A DNA stretch of 64,000 nt from Rhodobacteraceae bacterium HLUCCA08. GTDB taxonomy: Bacteria; Pseudomonadota; Alphaproteobacteria; Rhodobacterales; Rhodobacteraceae. Below, in pieces: positions 16,557 through 25,180 of the stretch; position 1 is the stretch's first letter, and every line of letters begins with the position of its first letter. A program made the translations under genes and the position numbers. The stretch is from assembly GCA_001314655.1 (NCBI GenBank), contig LJSF01000014.1, positions 64,001 to 128,000 on the forward strand, written 5' to 3'. The notes beneath the pieces were generated by a model, which saw only the letters and a program-made list of their open reading frames with translations, searched no databases and had not been told where the DNA came from.

Positions 16557-17516
16557 CTAGAACCGGATCTCGAACACCGCGCCGGGCCCCTCGGCCAGGG
16601 TGATCTCGGCGCCATGGGCCTCCAGGATCCGGCGCACGATGGGCAGGCCCATGCCGGTGCCGCCGGTGTCGCGGCGGGTGGTGAAGAACGGCTCGAACAC
16701 CCGGTTGCGGTTGCCGGCGCTGATCCCCGGCCCGTCATCGGCGATGCGCAAAAGGTCGGCCTCGGCGCTCAGCGTCACCTTGCCCGCGCCGTGTTCGGCG
16801 GCATTGCCCAGCAGATGCTCCAGCACCAGCCGCAGCCCGTCGACCGGGATCGGCGCATCGCCATCTGTGGCGACGACCAGTTCCAGCCCGGCGAATTCCT
16901 GCGCCAGGTCCGCGATCACCCGCGACAGCCGGGCCGACCCGCCCGGCAGCGGTTCCTGCGCCCGGGCCAGGCGCCGCTGGGCATCCAGCAGCGCCGTCAT
17001 CCGGTCCGCCGCCTCGTCGATCCGGGTCAGCAGCTTGCGCCGCTCGGCCTCGGGCAGGTCGTTGCTGTCCAGCAGTTCGGCCGCGCCGCGCAGCGTGGTC
17101 AGCGGCGATTTCAGCTCGTGGGTGACATGGTCGGCATAGGACCGCAGCACCGCCTCGCGCCCCTGCAGCACCCGGCCCATGTCAAGGATCGTCTGCCCCA
17201 GCCCCTGCATCTCGGCGGTGCCGTAATGGGCCATCGGCCGCGAGGCCGCCGGATCGCCGTCCCTGAGCCGCCGGGCGCGGTCCGCCAGCCCCCGGATCGG
17301 GCGCAGCAGGATCCGCGCCAGCACCCAGCCGACCAGGGCCGTGGCCGCGACCACGGCCAGCACCACCAGCACCAGCGCCCCGCCCTGGCCCAGCCGCGGC
17401 GCCAGCACGCCCAGCGCGGCGATCCCGATCAGCGGCAGGCACAGCACCACCGCCAGGGTCGCGCCCAGAACCAGCGCCAGCGACGGACGCCACTTGCGTT
17501 CTATGCGCTCCGGCAC
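16557..17516 (-). CDS. Sensor histidine kinase
   Basis: 319 aa with a GTG start at 17516, placed by overlap with the response-regulator gene (16 nt) and by the start of protein-like sequence (VPERIERKWRPS). Two TM helices lie at about 12-35 and 45-70 with only a short loop between them, then a HAMP-like region (LLRPIRGLADRARRLRDGD). The dimerisation box is HVTHELKSPLTTLRG, the N box is LEHLLGNAAEHGAG, the G1 box IADDGPGIS and the G2 box GGTGMGLPIVRRILE. With almost no periplasmic loop it probably senses a membrane or cytoplasmic cue, or uses a partner. It is cotranscribed after its regulator. Confidence 0.9.
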   Translation of the reverse strand: MPERIERKWRPSLALVLGATLAVVLCLPLIGIAALGVLAPRLGQGGALVLVVLAVVAATALVGWVLARILLRPIRGLADRARRLRDGDPAASRPMAHYGTAEMQGLGQTILDMGRVLQGREAVLRSYADHVTHELKSPLTTLRGAAELLDSNDLPEAERRKLLTRIDEAADRMTALLDAQRRLARAQEPLPGGSARLSRVIADLAQEFAGLELVVATDGDAPIPVDGLRLVLEHLLGNAAEHGAGKVTLSAEADLLRIADDGPGISAGNRNRVFEPFFTTRRDTGGTGMGLPIVRRILEAHGAEITLAEGPGAVFEIRF

Positions 17517-18199
17517 GGGCCCATCCGCACACCGACGCCGTGCAGGCTTTCGATCGCGTCGGCACAACCGGCACCGGCCAGCTTGGCGCGCAGGTTGCGC
17601 AGGTGGCTGTCGACGGTGCGGTCGCTGATCTCCACATGCAGGCCATAGACCGCATCGACCAGTTGCGGCCGGCTGAGCACCTGGTCGGGGCGGGCCATGA
17701 GCCGGGCGAGGATCTCCATCTCGCGGGCGGTCAGGGCCAGGTCGGCGCCGTTGACCCGGCACAGGTGGCGGCCGGGATCCAGCTCGATCACCCCATGGCG
17801 CAGCGGGCCGGACGGCTCGCCCCCCGCCGCCGGCCGGGCGCGGCGCAGGATCGACTTGATCCGGGCCACCAGTTCGCGCGGCGAAAACGGCTTGGCGACA
17901 TAATCGTCGGCGCCCAGTTCCAGGCCCAGCACGCGGTCGATCTCGTCATCTCGGGCGGTCAGGAACAGCACCGGCACCTGGCTTTTCGCCCGCAGGCTGC
18001 GGCAGACCTCGAGCCCGTCCATCTCGGGCAGGCCGATATCCAGCACGATCAGGTCCGGGCGCAGGCGATCGGCCTCGCGCAGGGCGGCGCGGCCATCGGC
18101 GGCCTCGTGCGTGGCAAAGCCCGCGCGTTCCAGCGCGATCCGCACCACGTCGCGGATCGTCGGATCGTCATCGACGATCAGGATCGTCTGCTCGGTCAT
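17501..18199 (-). CDS. OmpR/PhoB-family response regulator
   Basis: 232 aa. The receiver domain starts ILIVDDDPTIRDVVRIAL, with the phospho-acceptor Asp in DLIVLDIGLPEMDG, the Thr switch in VLFLTARDD and the Lys in YVAKPFSPREL. The C-terminal winged helix contains LTAREMEILARLMARP and ISDRTVDSHLRNLRAKL. It is paired with the kinase downstream by a 16-nt overlap. The general layout resembles CreB/CreC, but the target genes cannot be inferred; the 294-bp region upstream, shared with the divergent AraC gene, is where autoregulatory sites would lie, and I see no clear repeat there. Confidence 0.92.
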   Translation of the reverse strand: MTEQTILIVDDDPTIRDVVRIALERAGFATHEAADGRAALREADRLRPDLIVLDIGLPEMDGLEVCRSLRAKSQVPVLFLTARDDEIDRVLGLELGADDYVAKPFSPRELVARIKSILRRARPAAGGEPSGPLRHGVIELDPGRHLCRVNGADLALTAREMEILARLMARPDQVLSRPQLVDAVYGLHVEISDRTVDSHLRNLRAKLAGAGCADAIESLHGVGVRMGPCRSA

Positions 18200-18493
18200 G
18201 CGCGGGCCCCGTCAGCAGTTCCGACAAGGCTAGAGCGCCCGGCCGCCTTGCGAAAGCCCCCTTGCCCGCGTATCGGCACCGGCCCGTCCGGCCACCAGCC
18301 GTCGCGCCGGACAAGCGCGGGCATGCCGCGCCGCAGATATCCCGTCATCTCCCTGTCCCTATCCGTTCGTTTGCCGATCACTGGGGCGGCATGGTGCAGC
18401 CTGCCGGCCCAGATCGTGCAGATTTCACGCAATCCCGCCCGGCGCGGCAACTTGGCCCTGCCCCAGCGCCCCGGGCCATGCCATAGTGGCGCC

Positions 18494-19327
18494 ATGACCG
18501 ACCCCGCCCTGTCCCTGCCCGCGGCCACGGCCAGCCATGTCGTCACCCGGGCCGAACTGGCCACGCGCCGCCCGCGTGGCCTGCACCGGCAGGATTTTCA
18601 CGAACTGATCTGGGTCCAGAACGGCCGGGTTCGCCATCACCTGCCCGACGGGCCCGAGGACCTGGCCGAAGGCGACCTGGTCTTCGTCACCCCCGATCAT
18701 TCCCATGCGCTGCAGGGCCGGGGCGCGGCGGCGATGGTCGTTTCGGTCGCGATTCGCGCCGCGGTGATCGACGCGCTCGGCGCGCGGCACGAGGCCCTGT
18801 CCGGCCACGGCTTCTGGGCCGGCACCGCCCGGCCGGCCCGCGCCCATCGCGACATGCGCCAGCTGGCCGGGCTGAACCAGGCCGCGCTGCGCCTGGAACG
18901 CGGGCCGGACCGCGCGCTGGAACTCGAGGCCTTCCTGCTGCCGCTGATGACCGACCTGGTCGACGCCACCCCGCCCCTGCCCGAGGATGCGCCCGACTGG
19001 CTGGCCCGGGCGCTGGCCGCCGCGCGCGATCCGCGGGTGTTCCGCGACGGGGCCGCCGGGCTGGCCCGGGCCGCCGGCCGCGCCCATCCCCATGTGTCGC
19101 GCACCCTGCGCCGCTATCTGGACCAGACGCCGTCGGATTACGTCAATGCCCGCCGGATGGACCACGCCGCGCGCCGCCTCGTCGGCAGCGCCGACACACT
19201 GGCCGAGATCGCGGCCGAATGCGGCATCCCCAACCTGAGCCATTTTCACAAGCTGTTCCTGGCCCATCACGGCCAGACCCCGCAGCGCTATCGCCGCGAC
19301 CGTCAGAAGGCGCTGGTCCAGCCTTAG
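18494..19327 (+). CDS. AraC-family transcriptional regulator
   Basis: 277 aa. The N-terminal half is a cupin-type ligand domain (HRQDFHELIWVQNGRVRHHL, EDLAEGDLVFVTPDHSHAL). The C-terminal 100 residues hold the double helix-turn-helix: GLARAAGRAHPHVSRTLRRY and DTLAEIAAECGIPNLSHFHKLF followed by GQTPQRYRR, the AraC signature. The start ATG 18494 is where homology begins; the frame is open far upstream without meaning. It lies 79 bp upstream of deoC on the same strand, so a role in regulating deoC and the ALDH gene is plausible but unproven. The 294 bp before it (18200-18493) hold no gene I can support. Confidence 0.88.
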   Translation: MTDPALSLPAATASHVVTRAELATRRPRGLHRQDFHELIWVQNGRVRHHLPDGPEDLAEGDLVFVTPDHSHALQGRGAAAMVVSVAIRAAVIDALGARHEALSGHGFWAGTARPARAHRDMRQLAGLNQAALRLERGPDRALELEAFLLPLMTDLVDATPPLPEDAPDWLARALAAARDPRVFRDGAAGLARAAGRAHPHVSRTLRRYLDQTPSDYVNARRMDHAARRLVGSADTLAEIAAECGIPNLSHFHKLFLAHHGQTPQRYRRDRQKALVQP

Positions 19328-19406
19328 CCCGCCCGATGTGCCGCGCGGTCCCGCTTGCCAGTCCCGCGCATGCATGAGACCTTGCGCCCACGCGACGGGA
19401 GGCGCC

Positions 19407-20405
19407 ATGCAACGCAGCGACACCATGACCGGGGAACAGACCGCCGGTCTGCCCCAGCTTCACCTGCCCCGCAACGCGGGGACCCCGCTGGACCTGTCCT
19501 GGGTCCGGGCGGTGCAGGCCAATACCTCGGCCATCGAACGGCGGGCGGCGACGCTGCCCGGGCGTCGCTCGGTCAAGAAGGAGTGGCAGGCGGCCTGGCT
19601 GTGCAAGGCGATCTCGCTGATCGACCTGACCACGCTCGCGGGCGACGACACGCCCGGCCGGGTCCGGCGCCTGTGTGCCAAGGCGCGGCAGCCGGTGCGG
19701 GCCGATCTGCTGGAGGCGCTGGGGATGCAGGGCCTGACCACCGGCGCGGTCTGCGTCTATCACGACATGATCGAACCGGCGGTCGCGGCCCTCAGGGGCA
19801 CCGGCATTCCGGTCGCCGCCGTATCCACCGGCTTTCCCGCGGGCCTGTCGCCCTACAAGCTGCGGATCGCCGAAATAGGCGAAAGCGTGAAGGCCGGCGC
19901 GGCCGAGATCGACATCGTGATCTCGCGCCGCCATGTCCTGACCGGCGATTGGCAGGCGCTGTATGACGAACTCGCCGAAATGCGCGCCGCCTGCGGGCCG
20001 GCCCATATGAAGGCGATCCTCGCGACCGGAGAGCTGGGGTCCTTGCGCAATGTCGCCCGCGCCAGCGTGGTGGCGATGATGGCCGGCGCCGATTTCATCA
20101 AGACCTCGACCGGCAAGGAAAGCGTCAATGCCACCCTTCCGGTCAGCCTGGTGATGATCCGCGCGATCCGCGAGTTTCAGGCCCGCACCGGCTTCAAGGT
20201 CGGCTACAAGCCCGCCGGGGGGATTTCCAAGGCCAAGGACGCGCTGGTCTACCTGGCGCTGATCAAGGACGAATTGGGCGACCGCTGGCTGCAGCCGGAC
20301 CTGTTCCGCTTCGGCGCCTCGTCCCTGCTGGGCGATATCGAACGGCAGCTGGAACACCACGTCAGCGGCGCCTATTCCGCCGCCTGGCGGCATCCTGCGG
20401 GGTAA
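19407..20405 (+). CDS. deoC: Deoxyribose-phosphate aldolase
   Basis: 332 aa. It cleaves 2-deoxyribose 5-phosphate to glyceraldehyde 3-phosphate and acetaldehyde in deoxynucleoside catabolism. The TIM barrel carries the Schiff-base lysine K232 in GADFIKTSTGKES and the second essential lysine K268 in VGYKPAGGI; LIDLTTLAGDDT and VSTGFPAGLSPYKLR match the substrate-binding strands. This is the longer (about 320-335 aa) DeoC class with an N-terminal extension, as in eukaryotes and many alphaproteobacteria. The start ATG follows GGGAGG by 6 nt. The next gene, an aldehyde dehydrogenase, begins 4 bp after the stop and could consume the acetaldehyde. Confidence 0.95.
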   Translation: MQRSDTMTGEQTAGLPQLHLPRNAGTPLDLSWVRAVQANTSAIERRAATLPGRRSVKKEWQAAWLCKAISLIDLTTLAGDDTPGRVRRLCAKARQPVRADLLEALGMQGLTTGAVCVYHDMIEPAVAALRGTGIPVAAVSTGFPAGLSPYKLRIAEIGESVKAGAAEIDIVISRRHVLTGDWQALYDELAEMRAACGPAHMKAILATGELGSLRNVARASVVAMMAGADFIKTSTGKESVNATLPVSLVMIRAIREFQARTGFKVGYKPAGGISKAKDALVYLALIKDELGDRWLQPDLFRFGASSLLGDIERQLEHHVSGAYSAAWRHPAG

Positions 20406-20409
20406 GGCA

Positions 20410-22749
20410 ATGAATGTGAAAGAAATCTTCGACAGCATGGATTACGGCCCCGCCCCCGAAAGCGCTGCCGAGGCGCTGGACTGGCTTGCCGTGCGCGGCG
20501 GCATCGCCGGGAATTTCGTCAACGGCACATGGGGCCCGCTGCGCGACGACATGGCGGTGATCAACCCGGCCACGGGCGAGCGCATCGCCGGGTTGACCAA
20601 GGCGACCCCGGACGAGGTGAATGCCGCCGTCGCCGCCGCCCGCAAGGCGCAAGCCCCCTGGGCCAAGATCGGCGGCCATGCGCGGGCGAAATACCTCTAT
20701 GCCCTGGCCCGGCTGATCCAGAAGCAGTCCCGCCTTCTGGCGGTGGTCGAGACCCTGGACAACGGCAAGCCGATCCGCGAAAGCCGCGATATCGACATCC
20801 CCTTGGCGGCGCGGCATTTCTACTACCACGCCGGCATGGCCCAGCTGATGGAAACCGAACTGCCCGGGGCGGAACCCTTGGGCGTCTGCGGCCAGATCAT
20901 CCCGTGGAACTTCCCGCTGCTGATGTTGTCCTGGAAGATCGCCCCGGCTTTGGCCATGGGCAACACCGTAGTGCTGAAACCGGCCGAGGACACGTCCCTG
21001 TCCGCCATGGTCTTTGCCGAGCTTTGCCAGGAGGCCGGGTTGCCCCCGGGCGTGGTCAACATCGTCACCGGCGATGGCGACACCGGCGCGGCGCTGGTGG
21101 CCTCGGAGGTCGACAAGATCGCCTTCACCGGCTCGACCGAGGTCGGCCGGATCATCCGCGCGGCCACGGCCGGCAGCGGCAAGTCCCTGACGCTCGAACT
21201 GGGGGGCAAGAGCCCTTACATCGTCTTCGACGACGCCGACATCGACAGCGCCATCGAGGGGCTGGTCGATGCGATCTGGTTCAACCAGGGCCAGGTCTGC
21301 TGCGCCGGCTCGCGCCTGCTGGTGCAAGAGAACATCGCCGAACGGTTCCACGGCAAGCTGCGCGCCCGGATGGACGGGCTGCGCATCGGCGATCCGCTGG
21401 ACAAATGCATCGACATCGGCGCCATCGTCAGCCGCGCCCAATGCGACCGGATCGCGGCCCTGGTCGACGGCACGGCGGGCGAGGTGCACCGCAGCCCGCA
21501 GCCGCTGCCCGACCAGGGCTGTTACTACCCGCCGACGCTGATCACCGGGCTGTCACCCGCCGACCCGCTGATGCAACAGGAAATCTTCGGCCCGGTCCTG
21601 GTGGCGACCACCTTCCGCACCCCGGCCGAGGCGGTGCAGCTGGCCAACGACACCCGCTATGGCCTGGCCGCGACGGTCTGGACCGAGAACCTGAACCTGG
21701 CGCTCGAGATCGCGCCGAAACTCGCCGCCGGGGTGGTCTGGGTCAACGCCACCAACCTGTTCGACGCCGCCGCGGGGTTCGGCGGGGTGCGCGAAAGCGG
21801 CTTTGGCCGCGAAGGCGGCTGGGAAGGGCTGCAGGCCTATTGCAAGCCCGCCGGCAAGGCCGTGCCGGTCAAGCCGCCGGTCCCGTTCACGGGCGACGGC
21901 GCCCCGGCCGATCCGATCGACCGGACCGCCAAGTTCTATGTCGGGGGCAAGCAGGCCCGCCCCGATGGCGGCTATTCCCGCGCGATCCACGGCAAGGGGG
22001 GCCGGCTTCTGGGCCATGCCGGTATCGCCAATCGCAAGGACATCCGCAACGCGGTCGAGGCCGCGACCGGCGCCACCGGCTGGTCGAAGGCAACCGCCCA
22101 TCTGCGCGCCCAGATCCTTTTCTACATCGCCGAGAACCTGTCGGCCCGCGCGGGTGAATTCGCCGCCCGGATCGACGCGCTGACCGGGGCCAGGGGCGGG
22201 GCCAAAGGCGGGGCGAAAGAGGTCGAGGCGGCCATTCGATGGCTCTTCACCTGGGCCGCCTGGGCCGACAAGCACGATCACCGCGCCAAACCCGTGCCGA
22301 TCCGCGGCACGGCACTGGCGATGAACGAACCCGTGGGGGTGATCGGCGTGTTGTGCGACGATACCCGCCCGCTGATGGGGCTGATCGAACCGCTGGCCCC
22401 GGCCCTGGCCATGGGCAACCGGGTGGTCGCCCTGGCCTCGGACTCCTTTCCGCTGGCGGCGACGGATTTCTACCAGGTGCTCGACACCTCGGACCTGCCC
22501 GGAGGCGCGGCCAATATCCTGACCGGCCCCCATGCCGACCTGGCGCCGCATATCGCCGCCCATGTCGGGGTGGACGCGGTCTGGTCCTTCTCGACCGCCG
22601 ATGTGTCCCGGGTGATCGAACACAGATCGGCCGAGACCCTGAAACGGACCTGGGTCAACAACGGGCTGGCCCGCAACTGGCCCCATGCCACCTGGCTGGC
22701 CCAGGCGACCGAGGTCAAGACGATCTGGATCCCCTACGGCGAAGGCTAG
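20410..22749 (+). CDS. Two-domain aldehyde dehydrogenase, ALDH16 type
   Basis: 779 aa, well over the usual 480-500 for an ALDH. Residues 1-about 490 are a complete catalytic unit: IIPWNFPLLML, VLKPAEDTSLSA (NAD-binding Lys), FTGSTEVGR, general base Glu in LTLELGGKSP and nucleophile C297 in FNQGQVCCAG. Residues about 515-779 are a second ALDH-like half (FYVGGKQARPDGGYSRAI, EPVGVIGVLCDDTRPLMG, AMGNRVVALAS) with neither catalytic Cys nor Glu. This fused inactive unit is the mark of the ALDH16 family. The position directly after deoC suggests oxidation of acetaldehyde to acetate. It is cytoplasmic and probably dimeric through the extra domain. Confidence 0.9.
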   Translation: MNVKEIFDSMDYGPAPESAAEALDWLAVRGGIAGNFVNGTWGPLRDDMAVINPATGERIAGLTKATPDEVNAAVAAARKAQAPWAKIGGHARAKYLYALARLIQKQSRLLAVVETLDNGKPIRESRDIDIPLAARHFYYHAGMAQLMETELPGAEPLGVCGQIIPWNFPLLMLSWKIAPALAMGNTVVLKPAEDTSLSAMVFAELCQEAGLPPGVVNIVTGDGDTGAALVASEVDKIAFTGSTEVGRIIRAATAGSGKSLTLELGGKSPYIVFDDADIDSAIEGLVDAIWFNQGQVCCAGSRLLVQENIAERFHGKLRARMDGLRIGDPLDKCIDIGAIVSRAQCDRIAALVDGTAGEVHRSPQPLPDQGCYYPPTLITGLSPADPLMQQEIFGPVLVATTFRTPAEAVQLANDTRYGLAATVWTENLNLALEIAPKLAAGVVWVNATNLFDAAAGFGGVRESGFGREGGWEGLQAYCKPAGKAVPVKPPVPFTGDGAPADPIDRTAKFYVGGKQARPDGGYSRAIHGKGGRLLGHAGIANRKDIRNAVEAATGATGWSKATAHLRAQILFYIAENLSARAGEFAARIDALTGARGGAKGGAKEVEAAIRWLFTWAAWADKHDHRAKPVPIRGTALAMNEPVGVIGVLCDDTRPLMGLIEPLAPALAMGNRVVALASDSFPLAATDFYQVLDTSDLPGGAANILTGPHADLAPHIAAHVGVDAVWSFSTADVSRVIEHRSAETLKRTWVNNGLARNWPHATWLAQATEVKTIWIPYGEG

Positions 22750-22782
22750 GCCGAGACGGGCAAGAGACGGCGGGCGTGGCGC

Positions 22783-22833
22783 CCCGGGCCTGACCCGGGG
22801 CCTCAGCGGCACAGGTCCCGGGTCAGGCCCGGG
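22783..22833. repeat. Inverted pair of a dispersed palindromic repeat
   Basis: CCCGGGCCTGACCCGGG (22783-22799) and its exact reverse complement (22817-22833) form a 17-bp perfect stem with a 17-nt loop between the convergent ends of the ALDH gene and the DUF1523 gene. A near-identical pair sits at 46675-46734. It is a likely bidirectional terminator derived from a mobile or REP-like intergenic repeat; translated in one frame it gives the PVPGLTRDL text common in alphaproteobacterial spurious ORFs. Confidence 0.8.
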
Positions 22834-22849
22834 ACGGGTGCGGAGATGA

Positions 22850-23542
22850 TCACTTGCGCGGCTTCGATTTCCAGCTGTCCAGCCAGCGCCCGATGCGCGA
22901 GCGGCGCTCGGCCAGGCCGGCATTGACTTCGTCGACCTTGTGCTCGACCCGATCGGTCAACGGGTCGATCGTGCGTTCGCGGAACTGCCGCCACATCGCG
23001 CGGGCAAAGAAGACCGCGCCCAGCATGGCGGCATAGATCACGATGTTGACCCAGGGAAACGGGCGATACTCCGGCCCGGCCCCTTCGGGCAAGGGGCTGA
23101 TCGACACCGCGTTGGGATAGATCGTCAGCCAGCGGATGCGCCAGCCGTAATGGGTGATCACGACCCAGTCATGCGGTTCGGCGGTCGAGATCACGCCCGC
23201 CGCCTCGGCCTGCAGGTCCGAACTGTCGAACTTGAAATAGGGCGGATAGATCCAGCCGGTATCCTCGTTGCGATAGACCATTGTTTCGCGCCCGGCGCGG
23301 ATCAGGCCGAACAGATAGGTGTTCACCCGCTCGGTATTGATCAGCCGAAGGTCCCGGGTCGGCTGTTCGGCGCCGCCGGTATCGGCCTGGGCATAGAACA
23401 ACCGGTTGAAACTGGTGAAATCCGTGCGGATCACCTCGGTCGAGATGACCCGCGCCACGTCGCGCTGGGGCAGCACGTAATGCAGCCAGACGGCGAGGAC
23501 CAGGAAGATCGTGATGCGGATGACCCGGCGGATATTGCGCAT
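22850..23542 (-). CDS. DUF1523 family membrane-anchored protein
   Basis: 230 aa. One TM helix at each end (residues about 7-25 and 165-185, VNIVIYAAMLGAVFFARAM) encloses a periplasmic domain with the DUF1523 hallmarks TMVYRNEDTGWIYPPYFKFD, SDLQAEAAGVIST and VVITHYGWRIRWLTIYPNAV. The cytoplasmic C-terminus is charged and helical (DRVEHKVDEVNAGLAERRS). The family is widespread in Rhodobacteraceae and has no known function. It is the last gene of the minus-strand AAA+ ATPase/DUF6638 gene run, 14 nt after the preceding small membrane protein. Confidence 0.8.
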   Translation of the reverse strand: MRNIRRVIRITIFLVLAVWLHYVLPQRDVARVISTEVIRTDFTSFNRLFYAQADTGGAEQPTRDLRLINTERVNTYLFGLIRAGRETMVYRNEDTGWIYPPYFKFDSSDLQAEAAGVISTAEPHDWVVITHYGWRIRWLTIYPNAVSISPLPEGAGPEYRPFPWVNIVIYAAMLGAVFFARAMWRQFRERTIDPLTDRVEHKVDEVNAGLAERRSRIGRWLDSWKSKPRK

Positions 23543-23556
23543 GGAACCAGCGCCTT

Positions 23557-23826
23557 TCAGTTGATGGCCAGAATGATCGCCGCGGTGACGACCGGCGGTA
23601 TCACATAGATAAGCAGGATCAGCTTCTTGCGCAGCCCGTTTTCGTATTTCGCCATGCCCTCGGCGATATAGGCGTCGCGCATGGCCTCATCGGCGCCTTC
23701 GGGCGCCTCTTCGGCCCAGCTGTTCTCCAGCTTTTCCCGCCGGACCGAGCGGGAATAGATCGAGACCAGCCAGTAGATCACGGTCAGCGCCACGAAACCG
23801 AGGACGATCAGCTGCAGAAATCGCAT
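23557..23826 (-). CDS. Small two-helix membrane protein
   Basis: 89 aa starting MRFLQLIVLGFVALTVIYWL (first TM helix), then an acidic loop (EEAPEGADEAMRDAYIAEGM) and a second helix near the C-terminus (LILLIYVIPPVVTAAIILAI). A positively charged RSVRREK after helix 1 places the loop in the cytoplasm. The family is not recognised. The start is 1 nt after the stop of the DUF6638 gene, so the two are almost certainly coupled, and DUF1523 follows 14 nt later. It is likely to be a membrane partner of DUF6638 or DUF1523. Confidence 0.7.
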   Translation of the reverse strand: MRFLQLIVLGFVALTVIYWLVSIYSRSVRREKLENSWAEEAPEGADEAMRDAYIAEGMAKYENGLRKKLILLIYVIPPVVTAAIILAIN

Positions 23827-23827
23827 C

Positions 23828-25180
23828 CTATCGCCTCCTGACCGCGCCCCAGGGTCCGACCAGGTCCACCGGATCGGGCTTGGGGCGTTTCGGGGCTGCC
23901 GGCTCCTCCAGCGGCGCGTCATGGCCGAACAGCGCGGCGCGCGCCCCGGCCTTGTCCACGGCGTATTCGGTCGCCAGGAAATGCGCCACATAGGCGCGCT
24001 TTTCCTCGGGCCATTCCGCATAGGCGGCGTAGAAGGCGCTCTTGGCGCAGATGAACAGCTGACGGATATCCATCGGCGACAACTCGGCCAGCAGCATGTT
24101 GACCAGGTCGGCATCCGGATGGGCCCGCGCCCGCAGGGTATAGAAAAACGCCGGATGATCGCTGTCGATCGTCGGCCAGCGCCCGCCCGCCTCGGCCCAG
24201 CGGACCAGGTCGTTCAGCCCGTGCCATTCCTCGGGCAGATGCGCGACATGGCGCCGGGCCAGCAGCCGCAGGTCGCGACGGGTCGCGCCGGTCAGGTCCT
24301 CGCCCAGGGCGCTGGCGATATCGGCGACGATGAAATCCATCTTCTGGCGCAGGATCGCCGCCGAATCGATGCCGCGCGCCTCGACGATCGGTTCGACCAG
24401 GTCGTTGAGCATCAGGAACCGGGCGATCCGCGACCGTTCGCCCCGCTCGAAACAATAGGCGATCGGCAAGGGCCCCAGGGACGCCTTGTCGCCCATGGTG
24501 ATCGCCGCCGGGTGCGGCACCCCCCGAAACACATAGAGCCCGCCGAAATGCGCCGTCCAGAAATTGTCCTGTTCAAAGGACATCTCGTTCAGTTTCAGCG
24601 GGTTGCGGGTGATGTCGCCGGTCTCTTCGGCCAGTTCGATCATCTGCGCGATCAGCAGGTCGTCCCACCAGGCGTCGTCCTCGGTCCGGAACCGGTCGAT
24701 CAGCGCGTCGAGCCGAGCCGCGGTGGCCACGGCGCCGCCGGTTGTATCCGCCTCGACCCGGATCGTGCCGATGTCGAACAGCCGCGCCGCGCTGTCCAGC
24801 CGAAAGACCGAGTTCACCAGTTCCCCCGCCACCGCATCCCGCGCGGTCAGGGCGAAAAGCTGCGCCTCGTTGCCGTCGATGAATTGCCGCAGGATGCCCC
24901 GGCTGGTCGAAAACGTCGCCTCCAGCAGCGGCGCGGTCTTCTGTTCGGTGGTCAGCAGGATGAACTGCCGGTTGACCCCATGCGGGTTGAGATACAGCGG
25001 ATCGCCCAGCTCATCGGCGATCTCGGGGCTCTGGCCGGCGATATCGATGTGGAAATCGGTGAGCGTCGTTTCCCGGCCGGTCAGATGCCTGAGCGCGCGA
25101 TTGTAACGGTCCACCAGCACCGGCGAGGTGACGGGGACCAGGTTGCCGAACATCAGGCCTTTTTCGATCAGGCGTTTCAC
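23828..25180 (-). CDS. DUF6638 family protein
   Basis: 450 aa, apparently cytoplasmic, with no signal or TM helix. It starts MKRLIEKGLMFGNLVPVTSP from a GTG (25178-25180) that overlaps the stop of the upstream membrane-protein gene (GTGA). Features seen are ADELGDPLYLNPHGVNRQFI, the well-ordered ALTARDAVAGELVNSVFRLD, WWDDLLIAQMIELAEETGD, and a C-terminal low-complexity tail (APKRPKPDPVDLVGP). I recognise this as DUF6638, known from Rhodobacteraceae without assigned function. Its first 23 codons are duplicated at the head of the chimeric ORF 25593-25790, showing that the region underwent a tandem duplication. Confidence 0.75.
   Translation of the reverse strand: MKRLIEKGLMFGNLVPVTSPVLVDRYNRALRHLTGRETTLTDFHIDIAGQSPEIADELGDPLYLNPHGVNRQFILLTTEQKTAPLLEATFSTSRGILRQFIDGNEAQLFALTARDAVAGELVNSVFRLDSAARLFDIGTIRVEADTTGGAVATAARLDALIDRFRTEDDAWWDDLLIAQMIELAEETGDITRNPLKLNEMSFEQDNFWTAHFGGLYVFRGVPHPAAITMGDKASLGPLPIAYCFERGERSRIARFLMLNDLVEPIVEARGIDSAAILRQKMDFIVADIASALGEDLTGATRRDLRLLARRHVAHLPEEWHGLNDLVRWAEAGGRWPTIDSDHPAFFYTLRARAHPDADLVNMLLAELSPMDIRQLFICAKSAFYAAYAEWPEEKRAYVAHFLATEYAVDKAGARAALFGHDAPLEEPAAPKRPKPDPVDLVGPWGAVRRR
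25111..25180 (-). repeat. Duplicated segment: 5' end of DUF6638 gene (original copy)
   Basis: These 70 bp match 25721-25790 at about 58 of 70 positions by hand alignment. In the other copy the match stops at the junction with a segment copied from the 26186-26533 gene. Confidence 0.75.

Noticed and set aside
22200-22749. C-terminal half of the ALDH gene looked like a second, broken aldehyde dehydrogenase fused by error
   Set aside because: A catalytically empty second ALDH unit is normal for the ALDH16 family, and there is no frameshift or internal start.
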